From the NCBI RefSeq assembly GCF_014635085.1, contig NZ_BMCH01000001.1:527151-591150 (forward strand): a stretch of 64,000 nt of DNA, written 5' to 3'. Source of the DNA: Asaia siamensis (lineage in GTDB: Bacteria; Pseudomonadota; Alphaproteobacteria; Acetobacterales; Acetobacteraceae). Position 1 is the stretch's first letter. Every line of letters starts with the position of its first letter. The translations under genes and the position numbers were made by a program. The notes under the pieces are model-generated. The model was not told the origin of the DNA. It was given only the letters and a program-made list of their open reading frames with translations, and made no database searches. This document shows positions 26,366 to 35,307 of the stretch, piece after piece.

Positions 26366-27522
26366 GGTGTTGCTTCCCCGGAGTGTTTATGGTCGTGGCC
26401 GGTATCGGCTGGCGTCGCGACATAGCTCTCGACCGACATGCCCGGCGCGAGGCGCTCGGCATTGGGCTGGTTGGGGTCTATGGCGATATAGATACCGATA
26501 CGCTGAGGAATTTTCACGAAGTTGCCGGTCGCATTATCGGGCTTGACCACGGCAAATTCAGAACCTGTGGCGGGCGCGATGCGAAAGACGCGGCCGGTGA
26601 ATTTCTGTCCGTTGAGGCCATCGACCGTGAAGGACGCCGCCTGACCGACCCGGATAGCGCCCGTCTGGGCCTCCTTGTATTCGGCTACCACCCAGCGTTC
26701 GTTGGGAACGAGCGAGAAAAGCGCCGTGCCTGCACCGACATAGGCGCCGATATGGGTGCCCCCCGTGCGGCCGATCACTCCGTCGCTTTCTGCATGGATA
26801 TGGGTGCGGTTGAGATCGATCTGTGCCGAGAGCAGGCTGGCTTCTGCCTGGCGCACATCCGCGCTCAGGACCTGCTCCTGGATATCGGCCGCTTTCACGT
26901 CTGCTTCTGCGGCGCGCACATCGGCCAGGGCCTGCCGCAGCGAGGCCTCGTCCGAACGCCAGCTATCGAGCCCGGCATCATATTCCTTCTGTGAGACGCT
27001 CTGATCGCCAACGAGCGCGGCCTGCCGATGATGATCGGCGCTGCTGCGTGTCAGATGGGCGCGCGCGGTCATGAGCGCCGCCTGTCGCTGGTCGAGCCGC
27101 GCGCGGGCAGAGGCCTGATTCTGCCTGTTGTTGATCAACGCAGCCTGCTTGCTGCCCAGATCGGCCTGCGCCTGCGCCACGCGTGCCTTGTAGGTGCTTT
27201 CATCGATCTGAACGAGAAGCTGCCCTTTATGCACGGTGGCATAATCGGTGACGAATACCCCCTCGATATAGCCGGGTACCTGCGGGGCCACGATCATCAC
27301 ATGGCCCTGCATATAGGCGTCATCGGTGCGCACCCCCTGCTCGCCGAAGGGCGCAAGGTCGAAGGCGGCCAGAATGCAGGCAATGGCGATGACGGCCAGA
27401 AACGAGACGATCGCAAGCACGAGAAGGTTGCGCCTGGGCGGATGCCAGACCGGCGCCGGAGAGGCAGGCGGGGCTGTGCGGGTATCATGCGCGTCGGCAG
27501 GGGCGTTGGGTGTTTGGGTCAT
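26362..27522 (-). CDS. HlyD/EmrA-type membrane fusion protein
   Basis: Periplasmic adaptor linking the MFS pump to the outer membrane channel. 386 residues: a cytoplasmic N-terminus rich in Ala and Pro, one membrane helix (LLVLAIVSFLAVIAIACILAA), a biotinyl-lipoyl half (IVAPQVPGYIEGVFVTDYATVHKGQLLVQID), a long coiled-coil hairpin at about residues 110-230 and the second half (IHAESDGVIGRTGGTHIGAYVGAGTALFSLVP, WVVAEYKEAQTGAIRVGQ). Overlaps both neighbours by 4 bases, so the three genes are made together. Confidence 0.92.
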   Translation of the reverse strand: MTQTPNAPADAHDTRTAPPASPAPVWHPPRRNLLVLAIVSFLAVIAIACILAAFDLAPFGEQGVRTDDAYMQGHVMIVAPQVPGYIEGVFVTDYATVHKGQLLVQIDESTYKARVAQAQADLGSKQAALINNRQNQASARARLDQRQAALMTARAHLTRSSADHHRQAALVGDQSVSQKEYDAGLDSWRSDEASLRQALADVRAAEADVKAADIQEQVLSADVRQAEASLLSAQIDLNRTHIHAESDGVIGRTGGTHIGAYVGAGTALFSLVPNERWVVAEYKEAQTGAIRVGQAASFTVDGLNGQKFTGRVFRIAPATGSEFAVVKPDNATGNFVKIPQRIGIYIAIDPNQPNAERLAPGMSVESYVATPADTGHDHKHSGEATP

Positions 27523-29060
27523 GACGGGTGTTTTGCCGAAATTTCAAGGAGGTGTTTGCAGAGCATCACGAGCGCGATCAGTGCCACCGCGCAGAGAGCA
27601 AGAACGCTGACAAAGCCGAACACATTGAGATAGCCCATGACGGCGGCCTGATCGGACAGTGTCTGCGATATCGAGGACAGGCCCTGATGGGCTGCGGCGA
27701 GGGAGAGCGAGGCCGTATCGGCCATGCGCGACGAGAACCCGACCATCGCGTAGTTCTGGTAGTAATATTGCATACTGCCCAGAAGTGCCGCGCCCGTGGC
27801 GCTGCCGATGCTCTGCGTAATGGCGAAGACATAGATGGTCGAGATGAAGTGGCTCGTATCCGATCTCAGGACCAGGATGATGCCATAGAGCAGGGCAGGG
27901 CCGACAAAGAGCGTCGTGCCGAAGCCAAGCAGGGTCTGCGAGACATAGACATCGCTCGGTCGTGTCAGGCCGTTACTGCCTGAATCGAGCCAGGAAGCCA
28001 GGGCGATCGCCAGCAGGGCGACAACGCATTGTACGGGAATGAGCCGTGGGGAAAGGGAGAAAGCCATGGCCGTAATGCCGGCAATCATCCCCATGATCAC
28101 GAAGAGATCGAGCGTGTGATACTGGTCATTGATCAGCCCGGCGTGGGAGAACAGGCCGATCACACCCGTGCTCTGCTCTGAAAGCAGCAGGCGTTCCATG
28201 ATGGCGACAAGCCCGAAGCGCAGAATGGTTCCTGTGCTGAGCCAGTTGATCTGTAGCAGCGGGCGCGTGCGACAGAACTCGACGCACAGGGCACACGCGC
28301 CGCAAACGACCAGCCCAACCAATAGCCAGCCGATCCAGGGGGTATCCGTCCACCACATCGTGCGACCGAGCGTGAGTACGGCAGCAAGGCAGATCGACAC
28401 CCCCAGCAGGAGCACACCAGACAACCAGTCCATGGGCTCGAAGACTTTTCCCATGTTCGTGGTGGGGAGAGGCAACAGCAGGACGAGGGCGAGTTGCAGG
28501 GCGCCCAGCGCCGTGGCGATGCAGGCAAAGCCGAAATTGCCGGAGCCGGTCAGCAGGTCTACCGGAACGAGCGCTGCGATCGGGTTGGCCAGTTGCAGGC
28601 TGGCGATGGCAATGGCGATGGCCTCCACCCGGCGCGATTTCGGCAGGGCCTGAATAAGGTAGTAAACGCCCCCTGCGACATTGGTCGAGACCATGAGACC
28701 GTTGCTGACGCGGTTGATCATGAGCGTTGTAAAACCAGGGAAGAAAATCAGCAGGAGACCGGTGGCGATATTCACACCCAGCAGGCTGGTAAGGAAAAAC
28801 ATGATTCCATATTGCTGACGCCCCTTGATCACCACGAGATTGGCGAAGGCGGCGGCGGCTACAAAACCAGCGACCAGCCAGGTGGCCTCTGCCGCACTCA
28901 GCCCGGCCTCACCAGCGGCATTGCTCAGATTGCCGGAGAACAGAGAGTTCTGGGTCGAGGCGGCGATGGGCATGAAGATGCCCATCAGCGCATACAGAAC
29001 CCGCCGCCACATTGGATGATGAGCGATATAGGGCGCACCAAGAAGTGGTGGCCGCTCCAT
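27519..29060 (-). CDS. MFS drug exporter, DHA2 (EmrB-like) family
   Basis: 14-helix proton-driven exporter in the inner membrane. The 513 residues are hydrophobic throughout, with DHA2-like features LSAAEATWLVAGFVAAAAFANLV in helices 1-2 and MINRVSNGLMVSTNVAGGVYYLIQALPKSRR in helices 4-5. First gene of the operon pump-adaptor-channel. Substrates cannot be told from sequence. A short palindrome sits directly in front of the start codon. The gene before it on the same strand ends 224 bases upstream; that gap holds the likely promoter. Confidence 0.9.
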   Translation of the reverse strand: MERPPLLGAPYIAHHPMWRRVLYALMGIFMPIAASTQNSLFSGNLSNAAGEAGLSAAEATWLVAGFVAAAAFANLVVIKGRQQYGIMFFLTSLLGVNIATGLLLIFFPGFTTLMINRVSNGLMVSTNVAGGVYYLIQALPKSRRVEAIAIAIASLQLANPIAALVPVDLLTGSGNFGFACIATALGALQLALVLLLPLPTTNMGKVFEPMDWLSGVLLLGVSICLAAVLTLGRTMWWTDTPWIGWLLVGLVVCGACALCVEFCRTRPLLQINWLSTGTILRFGLVAIMERLLLSEQSTGVIGLFSHAGLINDQYHTLDLFVIMGMIAGITAMAFSLSPRLIPVQCVVALLAIALASWLDSGSNGLTRPSDVYVSQTLLGFGTTLFVGPALLYGIILVLRSDTSHFISTIYVFAITQSIGSATGAALLGSMQYYYQNYAMVGFSSRMADTASLSLAAAHQGLSSISQTLSDQAAVMGYLNVFGFVSVLALCAVALIALVMLCKHLLEISAKHPS

Positions 29061-29063
29061 GCC

Positions 29064-29078
29064 GGAAGTTGAACTTCC
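29064..29078. promoter_or_regulatory. short palindrome at efflux operon start
   Basis: GGAAGT-TGA-ACTTCC, a perfect 6-bp inverted repeat with a 3-base centre, 4 to 18 bases before the pump ATG. It could be an operator for an unlinked repressor, or a hairpin that masks the ribosome binding site since GGAAG is the only purine-rich stretch there. No regulator gene is adjacent. Confidence 0.35.
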
Positions 29079-29284
29079 AGTAGTCAGAGGAAAACGCCTA
29101 AATGTTCTGAACTTCTCACAATATCGCGAGGCATTCTATGCCATGCGTTCTGCGTGAATTTGGAGCGAAATCCGTCGAAGAAGGAAATATTTACAAGTAT
29201 GTAATGCATGGCTTCTGCTTATTATGGCAGAGAGCACTGGAATCAGGGTGTGACAAATGAGTGATGACCGGTGAGCCCTGCTTT

Positions 29285-29647
29285 TCACTCGGCGGCGGAC
29301 AGGGCGCCATAGCGCATGGGCGTTGCCCCGGCATCAAGATGGGCAAGGGCGCCGTGACGTTCGGTAAAGGCCTCTTGCTCGAGGCGCTCGCAATAATCGA
29401 GATAGCGTATCATGGCGCGCTCGGCACGTGGCGTTGCGCCATGCACCTTCTTGTAATGTCGCCAGAGAATAAGCGCATTGACCGACCAGGCGTCATAGAC
29501 ATGCTCGGCCAGACGACGGCGTATCGAAACGGGCAAGGCGTCGAAAGCAGCCCAAGGGTCACCTTCATAGCGGCGCCACAGCGCCTTGCGGCAGGTGCCG
29601 TCATTGGTGATGGAAGCAGGAGCATTTCGTGGGGCAGAGTGTAGCAT
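29285..29647 (-). CDS. DUF6525-like small protein of unknown function
   Basis: 120-residue soluble protein, rich in aromatic and basic residues: NDGTCRKALWRRYEGDPWAAFDALP, RRRLAEHVYDAWSVNALILWRHYK and RAERAMIRYLDYCERLEQEAF. The pattern fits what I remember of the DUF6525 family in alphaproteobacteria; function unknown. Its ATG at 29647-29645 lies inside a perfect 28-bp palindrome shared with the divergent amn gene. The assignment to this DUF is from memory; the protein itself looks real by codon use and length. Confidence 0.7.
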   Translation of the reverse strand: MLHSAPRNAPASITNDGTCRKALWRRYEGDPWAAFDALPVSIRRRLAEHVYDAWSVNALILWRHYKKVHGATPRAERAMIRYLDYCERLEQEAFTERHGALAHLDAGATPMRYGALSAAE

Positions 29648-29673
29648 ATAGTTATGTTATAACATAACTATAT
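29646..29673. promoter_or_regulatory. perfect 28-bp palindrome, probable operator
   Basis: ATATAGTTATGTTA followed without spacer by its exact reverse complement. It overlaps the start codon of the minus-strand DUF6525-like gene and lies 67 bases before the amn ATG. The AT-rich core ATGTTATAACAT recalls boxes of Fur-family zinc regulators (Zur) but is shorter than the E. coli Zur box, so the protein that binds is not decided. Confidence 0.6.
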
Positions 29674-29740
29674 CGACGTCTATCACTGACCGGAACAACA
29701 GGCTAGCCTGTCGCAAGACGGTGACGCCCGGAGGTGCAGG

Positions 29741-31189
29741 ATGAGCGTAGCAGGACAGGACAGGTTATTCGATCAGGTGGGATCGGGCTTCATGCCGTTT
29801 CATGACGCTGAAGCCGCGCTCGACCGTATCGAGGCCCTTTACGAAGAAGGGGTGAAGCGTCTACGTGATGCCTTTGCGTCCCGTCAGCCCGCTGAATCGT
29901 TCTATCCCTATCTCGCGTTTCCGCTTCAGCGCGGGTCTATTCCTCATGACGTCAAGCCGCGCTTCGGCGTGCTGCTCGAACCGGGTTTCTACGGCACGAC
30001 GCTTACCCGGCCGTCATTGTTTCGCAGCTACTGGCGCGCGCAAATCGAGAATCTAATCGAGTGCTATCGGCAGCCTGTGCATGTGGGTCTGTCCAGACGT
30101 CCCATGCCGCTGCCTTATGTGATGGAAGACGCTGTGACCGGTCTGACCGAGGCCGATCTGAAGCTGCTGCAGGACAATTACGCCCTGCCTGATCTGCACG
30201 CGACAGATGACACCATTGCCAATTGCGAGATCATCCCCGACCCGGCCGCGCCTCGAGCCCTCGCGCTCTTTACCGCCGAGCGCACGGATTATTCGCTCGC
30301 GAGACTGCATCATTATACCGGCACGGCGCCGCGTCATTTTCAGCGTTTCATTCTGCTGACCAATTATCAGCGCTATGTCGACGGGTTTCGCGATTTTGCG
30401 CGCACGCAGATCGATGCCGGAGGTGAATATCACGCCTTCGTCGAGCCGGGTGACGCGGTCTATACGCGCGATGGGCAGGAGGGGCAGCCTGTCGACTCAT
30501 TGCCGCAGATGCCGGCATATCATCTGTGCCGCAAGGATGGTGATGGCATCACGCTGATCAATATCGGTGTCGGCCCGTCCAACGCAAAAACCATCACCGA
30601 TCATCTGGCCGTTCTGCGGCCCCATTGCTGGCTGATGGTCGGCCATTGCGCCGGGCTGCGCCGCACACAGGTACTGGGTGATTATGTGCTGGCCCATGGC
30701 TATGTGCGTGACGATCATGTGCTTGATGACGATCTGCCGACCTGGGTTCCCGTGCCGCCCATCGCAGAAGTACAGGTGGCGCTGCAGGAAGCCATGCAAC
30801 GCGTGACAGGTCTGGAAGACCGCGACATCAAGACCCGGCTACGCACCGGCACTGTGCTGACGACCGATAACCGCAACTGGGAGTTGCGCCTGCGGGCCCT
30901 CTTCACCCCAATCAACATGAGCCGTTCGATCGCCGTCGATATGGAATCTGCGACCATTGCGGCGAATGGTTTTCGTTTTCGCGTACCCTACGGCACATTG
31001 CTTTGCGTTTCCGACAAGCCGCTTCATGGTGAACTCAAGCTGCGCGGCATGGCCAATGCCTTTTATCGCGAGCGCGTCAGCCAGCATCTGATGGTCGGCA
31101 TAGAAACCATGAGGCTTCTGCGCGAACGTGGTGTCGACAGCTTGCATTCGCGCAAGCTGCGGGGTTTCGACGAGCCCGCTTTCCGCTGA
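29741..31189 (+). CDS. amn: AMP nucleosidase
   Basis: Hydrolyses AMP to adenine and ribose 5-phosphate, controlling adenylate levels. 482 residues as in E. coli Amn: an N-terminal regulatory domain (RPSLFRSYWRAQIENLI, SRRPMPLPYVMEDA) and a C-terminal purine nucleoside phosphorylase-like catalytic domain (TLINIGVGPSNAKTITDHL, HCWLMVGHCAGLRRTQVLGD, VDMESATIAANGFRFRVPYGTLL with the base-binding Glu, SDKPLHGELK). Start ATG 29741 follows CGGAGGTGC. Two hairpins after the stop probably end its transcript. Confidence 0.96.
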   Translation: MSVAGQDRLFDQVGSGFMPFHDAEAALDRIEALYEEGVKRLRDAFASRQPAESFYPYLAFPLQRGSIPHDVKPRFGVLLEPGFYGTTLTRPSLFRSYWRAQIENLIECYRQPVHVGLSRRPMPLPYVMEDAVTGLTEADLKLLQDNYALPDLHATDDTIANCEIIPDPAAPRALALFTAERTDYSLARLHHYTGTAPRHFQRFILLTNYQRYVDGFRDFARTQIDAGGEYHAFVEPGDAVYTRDGQEGQPVDSLPQMPAYHLCRKDGDGITLINIGVGPSNAKTITDHLAVLRPHCWLMVGHCAGLRRTQVLGDYVLAHGYVRDDHVLDDDLPTWVPVPPIAEVQVALQEAMQRVTGLEDRDIKTRLRTGTVLTTDNRNWELRLRALFTPINMSRSIAVDMESATIAANGFRFRVPYGTLLCVSDKPLHGELKLRGMANAFYRERVSQHLMVGIETMRLLRERGVDSLHSRKLRGFDEPAFR

Positions 31190-31198
31190 TCCAGTACA

Positions 31199-31267
31199 GC
31201 CCCTTACCAGAAAGGGGCGCTTCCCTCCTGCCGCCCCGGCGAGCATTCGCGGCGCAGGAGGGTCTTT
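31199..31267 (+). terminator. two hairpins after amn
   Basis: First stem GCCCCTT/AAGGGGC (31199-31205 with 31212-31218), second stem CCCTCCTGC/GCAGGAGGG (31223-31231 with 31254-31262) followed by TCTTT. The T tract is short, so termination may be partial and the oligoendopeptidase gene could be read through. Confidence 0.5.
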
Positions 31268-31268
31268 G

Positions 31269-31296
31269 CCCAATCAAGAAGACCCAATCAAGAAGA
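31269..31296. repeat. 14-bp perfect tandem duplication
   Basis: CCCAATCAAGAAGA occurs twice head to tail (31269-31282 and 31283-31296) in the leader of the oligoendopeptidase gene, ending 15 bases before its ATG. Looks like a recent slippage duplication; it duplicates the purine-rich AAGAAGA upstream of the real AAGGA ribosome site. Confidence 0.9.
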
Positions 31297-31311
31297 CAAG
31301 GACATCGTTTC

Positions 31312-33123
31312 ATGGCTCAAGCCGACAGCGCCTCACTGCCCCGCTGGGATCTCTCTGATCTCTATGCCGGGCTGACCGATCCGGCGATAGAGCGCGACCT
31401 TGCTGCATGCGATGAGGAAGCGCGTCTCTTTGCCGAGAGATGGAAGGGCAAGCTGGGCACGGCAACCGGAGCAGCTTTGGCCGAAGCAATTGCCGAATAT
31501 GAACGTATCGACCAGCGCATGGGGCGTCTTGGGGCTTTTGCGCAGCTCAGCTTTGCTGCTCATACCAGCGACCCCGAGACCGGGCGTTTCTCGCAAGGCA
31601 TGACCGAGCGCCTGACCGCCATCTCGTCGCATATGCTGTTCTTCACGCTCGAGCTGAACCGCATCGAGGAAGACGATCTGGCGCAGCGTCTGGCGACGCC
31701 CGAACTCGCACGCTGGGCACCGTTCCTGCGCGATCTGCGTGTCTGGCGCCCCTATCAGCTGTCAGACGAGGTCGAGCAGGTGCTGGTCGAGAAATCGGTC
31801 ACAGGGCGTGCCTCCTGGAACCGTCTGTTCGACGAGACCATGGCGTCTCTTACCGTCACGCTCGATGGCGAGACGCGCCCATTGGGTATGGCGCTCAACC
31901 AGCTTTCCAGCCCCGATCGCGAGAAGCGCCGTCTCGCAGCGGAAGAAGTCAGTCGCGCGCTTGGGGCCAATCAGCGTCTTCTCGTGCTGATCACCAACAC
32001 GCTGGCCAAGGACAAGGCGATCGAAGACGGGTTGCGTGGTTTCCCGCGTCCGTCTTCGAGCCGTAATCGCGCCAATATGGTCGAGGATGAGGTCGTCGAG
32101 GCTCTGGTCTCTGCTGTCGATGCCGATTATGCGCGTCTGGCCCATCGTTATTACAGCCTCAAGGCGGGCTGGCTCGGCCTCGACAAGCTGCAGCACTGGG
32201 ACCGTAATGCGCCGCTCCCCGGTGATGAGGATCGCCTGATTCCGTGGGAAGAAGCCAAGTCGATCGTGCGCGACGCCTATATGCGCTTCGACCCGCGCCT
32301 TGGCGCGCTTGTCGGCCAGTTCATGGATAATGACTGGATCGATGTGGCGCCGGTGCCGGGCAAGTCATCGGGGGCGTTCGCTCACCCGGTAACGCCTGAC
32401 ACGCATCCTTATGTCCTGCTCAATTACCATGGCCGCAGCCGCGATGTGATGACGCTGGCGCATGAGCTGGGCCATGGCGCGCATCAGCTTCTGGCGGCGC
32501 GTCAGGGCTATCTTCAGTCGTCAACGCCTCTGACTCTCGCTGAAACCGCGTCTGTATTCGGTGAGATGCTGACATTCCAGGCGCTGCTCGATGCCGAGAC
32601 CGACCCGGCACGACGCCGGCGCATGCTGGCAGGCAAGGTGGAGGACATGCTGAACACGGTAGTGCGCCAGATTGCGTTCTATCAGTTCGAGGTCAGGCTG
32701 CATGACGAGCGCCGCAAGGGCGAGCTGTCACCCGAGCGACTGGGTGAGATCTGGCGCGAGGTGCAGACACGAAGCCTTGGCCCGGCATTCGAGTTCACCC
32801 CCGATTACGACACCTACTGGTCCTATGTGCCGCATTTCGTGCATTCGCCCTTTTACGTCTATGCCTATGCGTTCGGCGACTGTTTGGTGAATGCGCTTTA
32901 TGGCGTTTATCAAGGCGAGACACAGGGGCAGGGGGGAACAGCTGCGTTTCAGGATCGTTATGTCGCGATGCTGGAAGCAGGCGGGACCAGGCGTCATGCC
33001 GAGCTTCTGGCGCCTTTCGGGCTGGATGCCACCGATCCGGGCTTCTGGCGCAAGGGGCTGGATGTGATTTCAGGCTTCATCGATGAGCTCGAAGCTCAGG
33101 ACAAACAGGACAAGAGCGCATAA
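31312..33123 (+). CDS. pepF: M3 family oligoendopeptidase F
   Basis: Zinc metallopeptidase that degrades oligopeptides in the cytoplasm. 603 residues of the PepF type: N-terminal LPRWDLSDLYAGLTDPAI, the zinc motif HELGH in LAHELGHGAHQLLAARQG (about residue 384) with the third ligand Glu in LAETASVFGEML, and substrate-binding C-terminal HFVHSPFYVYAYAFGDCLVNALY. No signal peptide. Followed after 3 bases by the ABC1 kinase-like gene, so the two are likely co-transcribed. Confidence 0.95.
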   Translation: MAQADSASLPRWDLSDLYAGLTDPAIERDLAACDEEARLFAERWKGKLGTATGAALAEAIAEYERIDQRMGRLGAFAQLSFAAHTSDPETGRFSQGMTERLTAISSHMLFFTLELNRIEEDDLAQRLATPELARWAPFLRDLRVWRPYQLSDEVEQVLVEKSVTGRASWNRLFDETMASLTVTLDGETRPLGMALNQLSSPDREKRRLAAEEVSRALGANQRLLVLITNTLAKDKAIEDGLRGFPRPSSSRNRANMVEDEVVEALVSAVDADYARLAHRYYSLKAGWLGLDKLQHWDRNAPLPGDEDRLIPWEEAKSIVRDAYMRFDPRLGALVGQFMDNDWIDVAPVPGKSSGAFAHPVTPDTHPYVLLNYHGRSRDVMTLAHELGHGAHQLLAARQGYLQSSTPLTLAETASVFGEMLTFQALLDAETDPARRRRMLAGKVEDMLNTVVRQIAFYQFEVRLHDERRKGELSPERLGEIWREVQTRSLGPAFEFTPDYDTYWSYVPHFVHSPFYVYAYAFGDCLVNALYGVYQGETQGQGGTAAFQDRYVAMLEAGGTRRHAELLAPFGLDATDPGFWRKGLDVISGFIDELEAQDKQDKSA

Positions 33124-33126
33124 GCG

Positions 33127-34494
33127 ATGAGTAACTCCAAAGATCTGGACCAGACTGGCCTGTTCGGTGAATTCAAGCGCATGGCGCGGGCCTCGAGCAC
33201 GGTTGGCGGCATCGCAACACGCGTGATCGGCAACAAGCTCGGGTTCAAATCCAATCAGGCGATCCATGCCAATGATCTCCGTGCGGCACTGGGCGGGTTG
33301 AAAGGCCCGCTCATGAAGGGCGCGCAGATTCTCTCGACCATCCCCGGTGCCCTGCCGGAGGAATACGCCAACCAGCTTGCCGAATTGCAGGCCAATGCAC
33401 CGCCCATGGCCTGGAGCTTTGTGCGTCGTCGCATGATGACCGAGCTTGGCGCGAACTGGGAGCGGCAGTTCCGCTCCTTTTCCCATCAGGCTGTCGCGGC
33501 AGCGAGCCTCGGGCAGGTGCATCGTGCTGTCACCGCAGAGGGGCAGGAAGTGGCCTGCAAGCTGCAATATCCCGATATGAACGCGGCTGTGGAATCCGAT
33601 CTGCGTCAGTTCCGCGTTGTCGTGGGGCTGGTCCAGCAATTTCTGCCCGCCATCAAGCAGGATGAAGTCGTACGCGAGCTTGAGGAACGCCTGCGCGAAG
33701 AACTGGATTACGAGCGCGAAGCCTCGCATATGCGGCTCTATCGCGACATGCTTCAGCATATTCCCGAGGTGACGGTGCCCCTGCCAGTCGAAGCACTTTC
33801 GACCAGGCGATTGCTGACCATGGAATGGGTGTCCGGACGTGGCATCCAGAAAATTCTCGATACCAATCCCAGCCAGGAAGAGCGAAACGCCATTGCGACG
33901 GCTCTTTTCAAGGCCTGGTATACCCCGGTCTATCGCTACGGCATCATCCATGGCGACCCGCATATGGGTAATTTCACCATCCGCCCGGACTGGGGCCTGA
34001 ACCTGCTCGATTTCGGCGCCATTCGGATCTTCCCGCCCCATTTCATCAAGGGCATCATCGACCTCTTCAATGCCCTGCGGGATAATGACGAGGAAATGGC
34101 GTTTGCCGCCTATGAGGCCTGGGGCTTCAAGGGAATTTCACGCGATACGGCATCGGTTCTGAATGAATGGGCGCGATTCATCTACGGTCCGCTCATGGAT
34201 GATCGGGAACGATTCATTCAGGAGAGTGACGACCCCAATTTCGGACGTGATATCGCCGAGAAAGTCTATGAAGGGCTCAAGCGTACGGGGGGTGTGAGAC
34301 CCTCGCGGGAATTCGTGCTGGTGGATCGCTCGGCTATTGGCCTCGGCAGTGTCTTCCTGCGGCTGAAGGCCAAGCTCAACTGGCATCGTCTGTTTCAGGA
34401 ACTGATTGCCGATTTCGATGAGGTCGCTTTGGCTGAACGTCAGAAGACCGCTCTGGCCGCTGCTCGCGTCCCGCCGCCACTTGAGGGCTTGTGA
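33127..34494 (+). CDS. ABC1/UbiB family atypical kinase-like protein
   Basis: Member of the ABC1/ADCK/UbiB family, ATPases linked to quinone metabolism and lipids. The family KxGQ-like motif appears as MKGAQILSTIPGALPEEYANQLAELQANAPPM, followed by AAASLGQVHRAVTAEGQEVACKLQYPD with the Ala-rich loop and Lys, then the catalytic GIIHGDPHMGNFTI and the metal-binding NLLDFGAIRIF. 455 residues. It lacks obvious membrane helices at the C-terminus, unlike E. coli UbiB, and resembles the shorter soluble-type alphaproteobacterial paralogues. In an operon with pepF. Confidence 0.9.
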   Translation: MSNSKDLDQTGLFGEFKRMARASSTVGGIATRVIGNKLGFKSNQAIHANDLRAALGGLKGPLMKGAQILSTIPGALPEEYANQLAELQANAPPMAWSFVRRRMMTELGANWERQFRSFSHQAVAAASLGQVHRAVTAEGQEVACKLQYPDMNAAVESDLRQFRVVVGLVQQFLPAIKQDEVVRELEERLREELDYEREASHMRLYRDMLQHIPEVTVPLPVEALSTRRLLTMEWVSGRGIQKILDTNPSQEERNAIATALFKAWYTPVYRYGIIHGDPHMGNFTIRPDWGLNLLDFGAIRIFPPHFIKGIIDLFNALRDNDEEMAFAAYEAWGFKGISRDTASVLNEWARFIYGPLMDDRERFIQESDDPNFGRDIAEKVYEGLKRTGGVRPSREFVLVDRSAIGLGSVFLRLKAKLNWHRLFQELIADFDEVALAERQKTALAAARVPPPLEGL

Positions 34495-34496
34495 CT

Positions 34497-34521
34497 CCCC
34501 ATAGAGCAGTAGGGGTTTTTT
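34497..34521 (+). terminator. Rho-independent terminator after ABC1 gene
   Basis: CCCC-(A)-TA pairs with TAGGGG around a GAGCAG loop, followed by TTTTTT, two bases behind the stop codon. One bulged A; the T tract makes it convincing. Confidence 0.65.
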
Positions 34522-35307
34522 CGCTGAGAGCGCGTTACGGTTGATCTCTGATCATGAAGTCAACCGGTGACGTTGGGGTACGTGATTATCATCGCAGCAA
34601 GGCTTGGCTCTCGGCCAGAAACGGTCGTCACATGCGACATGCGACATCTCCATAGACGGTGATCACTTATCATAAATGCGCAATCGCGTTCTGCACGGCA
34701 GGACCTTGGAGACCTGGTTGTCACCAGGCCGGGGCGTATTCAATCCTAAGACTCGGGGGTTTTTCAGTAGTTGGGCCTGATCAGGCTCGATAAAAAAACA
34801 CCCAGATACGGTCAGCAACGCCGCGCTTTTCATTGGCGCTAAGCAGCAGGGCAAACCTTTTCGCAGAATTCATGACGTCGCGTGCCTTGCCTCTGAAAAG
34901 TACGACGCCTCTAGGTCTCGCACGAGGTAACGACGTCATAGATCGAATTCTGGTGAGCATAATGCCGAAATATATATTGCATCAATAAGAACTGAATCTA
35001 TATAAATAAACACAAGAAATACGTATTTTATTAAGTCATGTATACTATTTTAGTTATTGATTTATGCACGGTGCTTTCTTGTTTTTGACTGCGGGATTCA
35101 TCATTCTCTGGCGATGAAATCATGGTTTTTTTCGTCTGAGGCGACGTCATCCTGCGGTTTGAATTTTTTATCATCAAATCTTGATCATCATGACCTCGCA
35201 TTTCCGTATTTGGTTTTAAGAAACAATACTATTATTGCCTGGTAATTGTTTCTCTTTTACAAATAAAGTTTTTTAAAAACCCAACCAAAAATAAAAAGGC
35301 TGCGGCT
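34522..35307. other. 786-base non-coding stretch, AT-rich in its second half
   Basis: No gene recognised. On the plus strand 34675-34932 would be open but for one TGA at 34777-34779 and reads like neither a known transposase nor a known protein, so it may be gene debris. Small structures: hairpin CCTGGT/ACCAGG at 34713-34728; the self-complementary GCCTGATCAGGC at 34775-34786; an interrupted inverted repeat with ATGACGTCG (34872-34880) and CGACGTCAT (34931-34939), each flanked by GAATTC. From about 34950 to 35300 the base composition falls far below the window average, with long A and T runs, which suggests foreign DNA or a long promoter region for the lipase-like gene. Confidence 0.6.

Noticed and set aside
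35060-35095. Possible sigma-54 promoter near GCACGGTGC before the lipase-like gene
   Set aside because: The GG and GC elements do not have the required -24/-12 spacing.
35057-35245. 62-residue frame in the AT-rich gap
   Set aside because: No ribosome site, no conserved pattern and odd composition; short frames are expected by chance.
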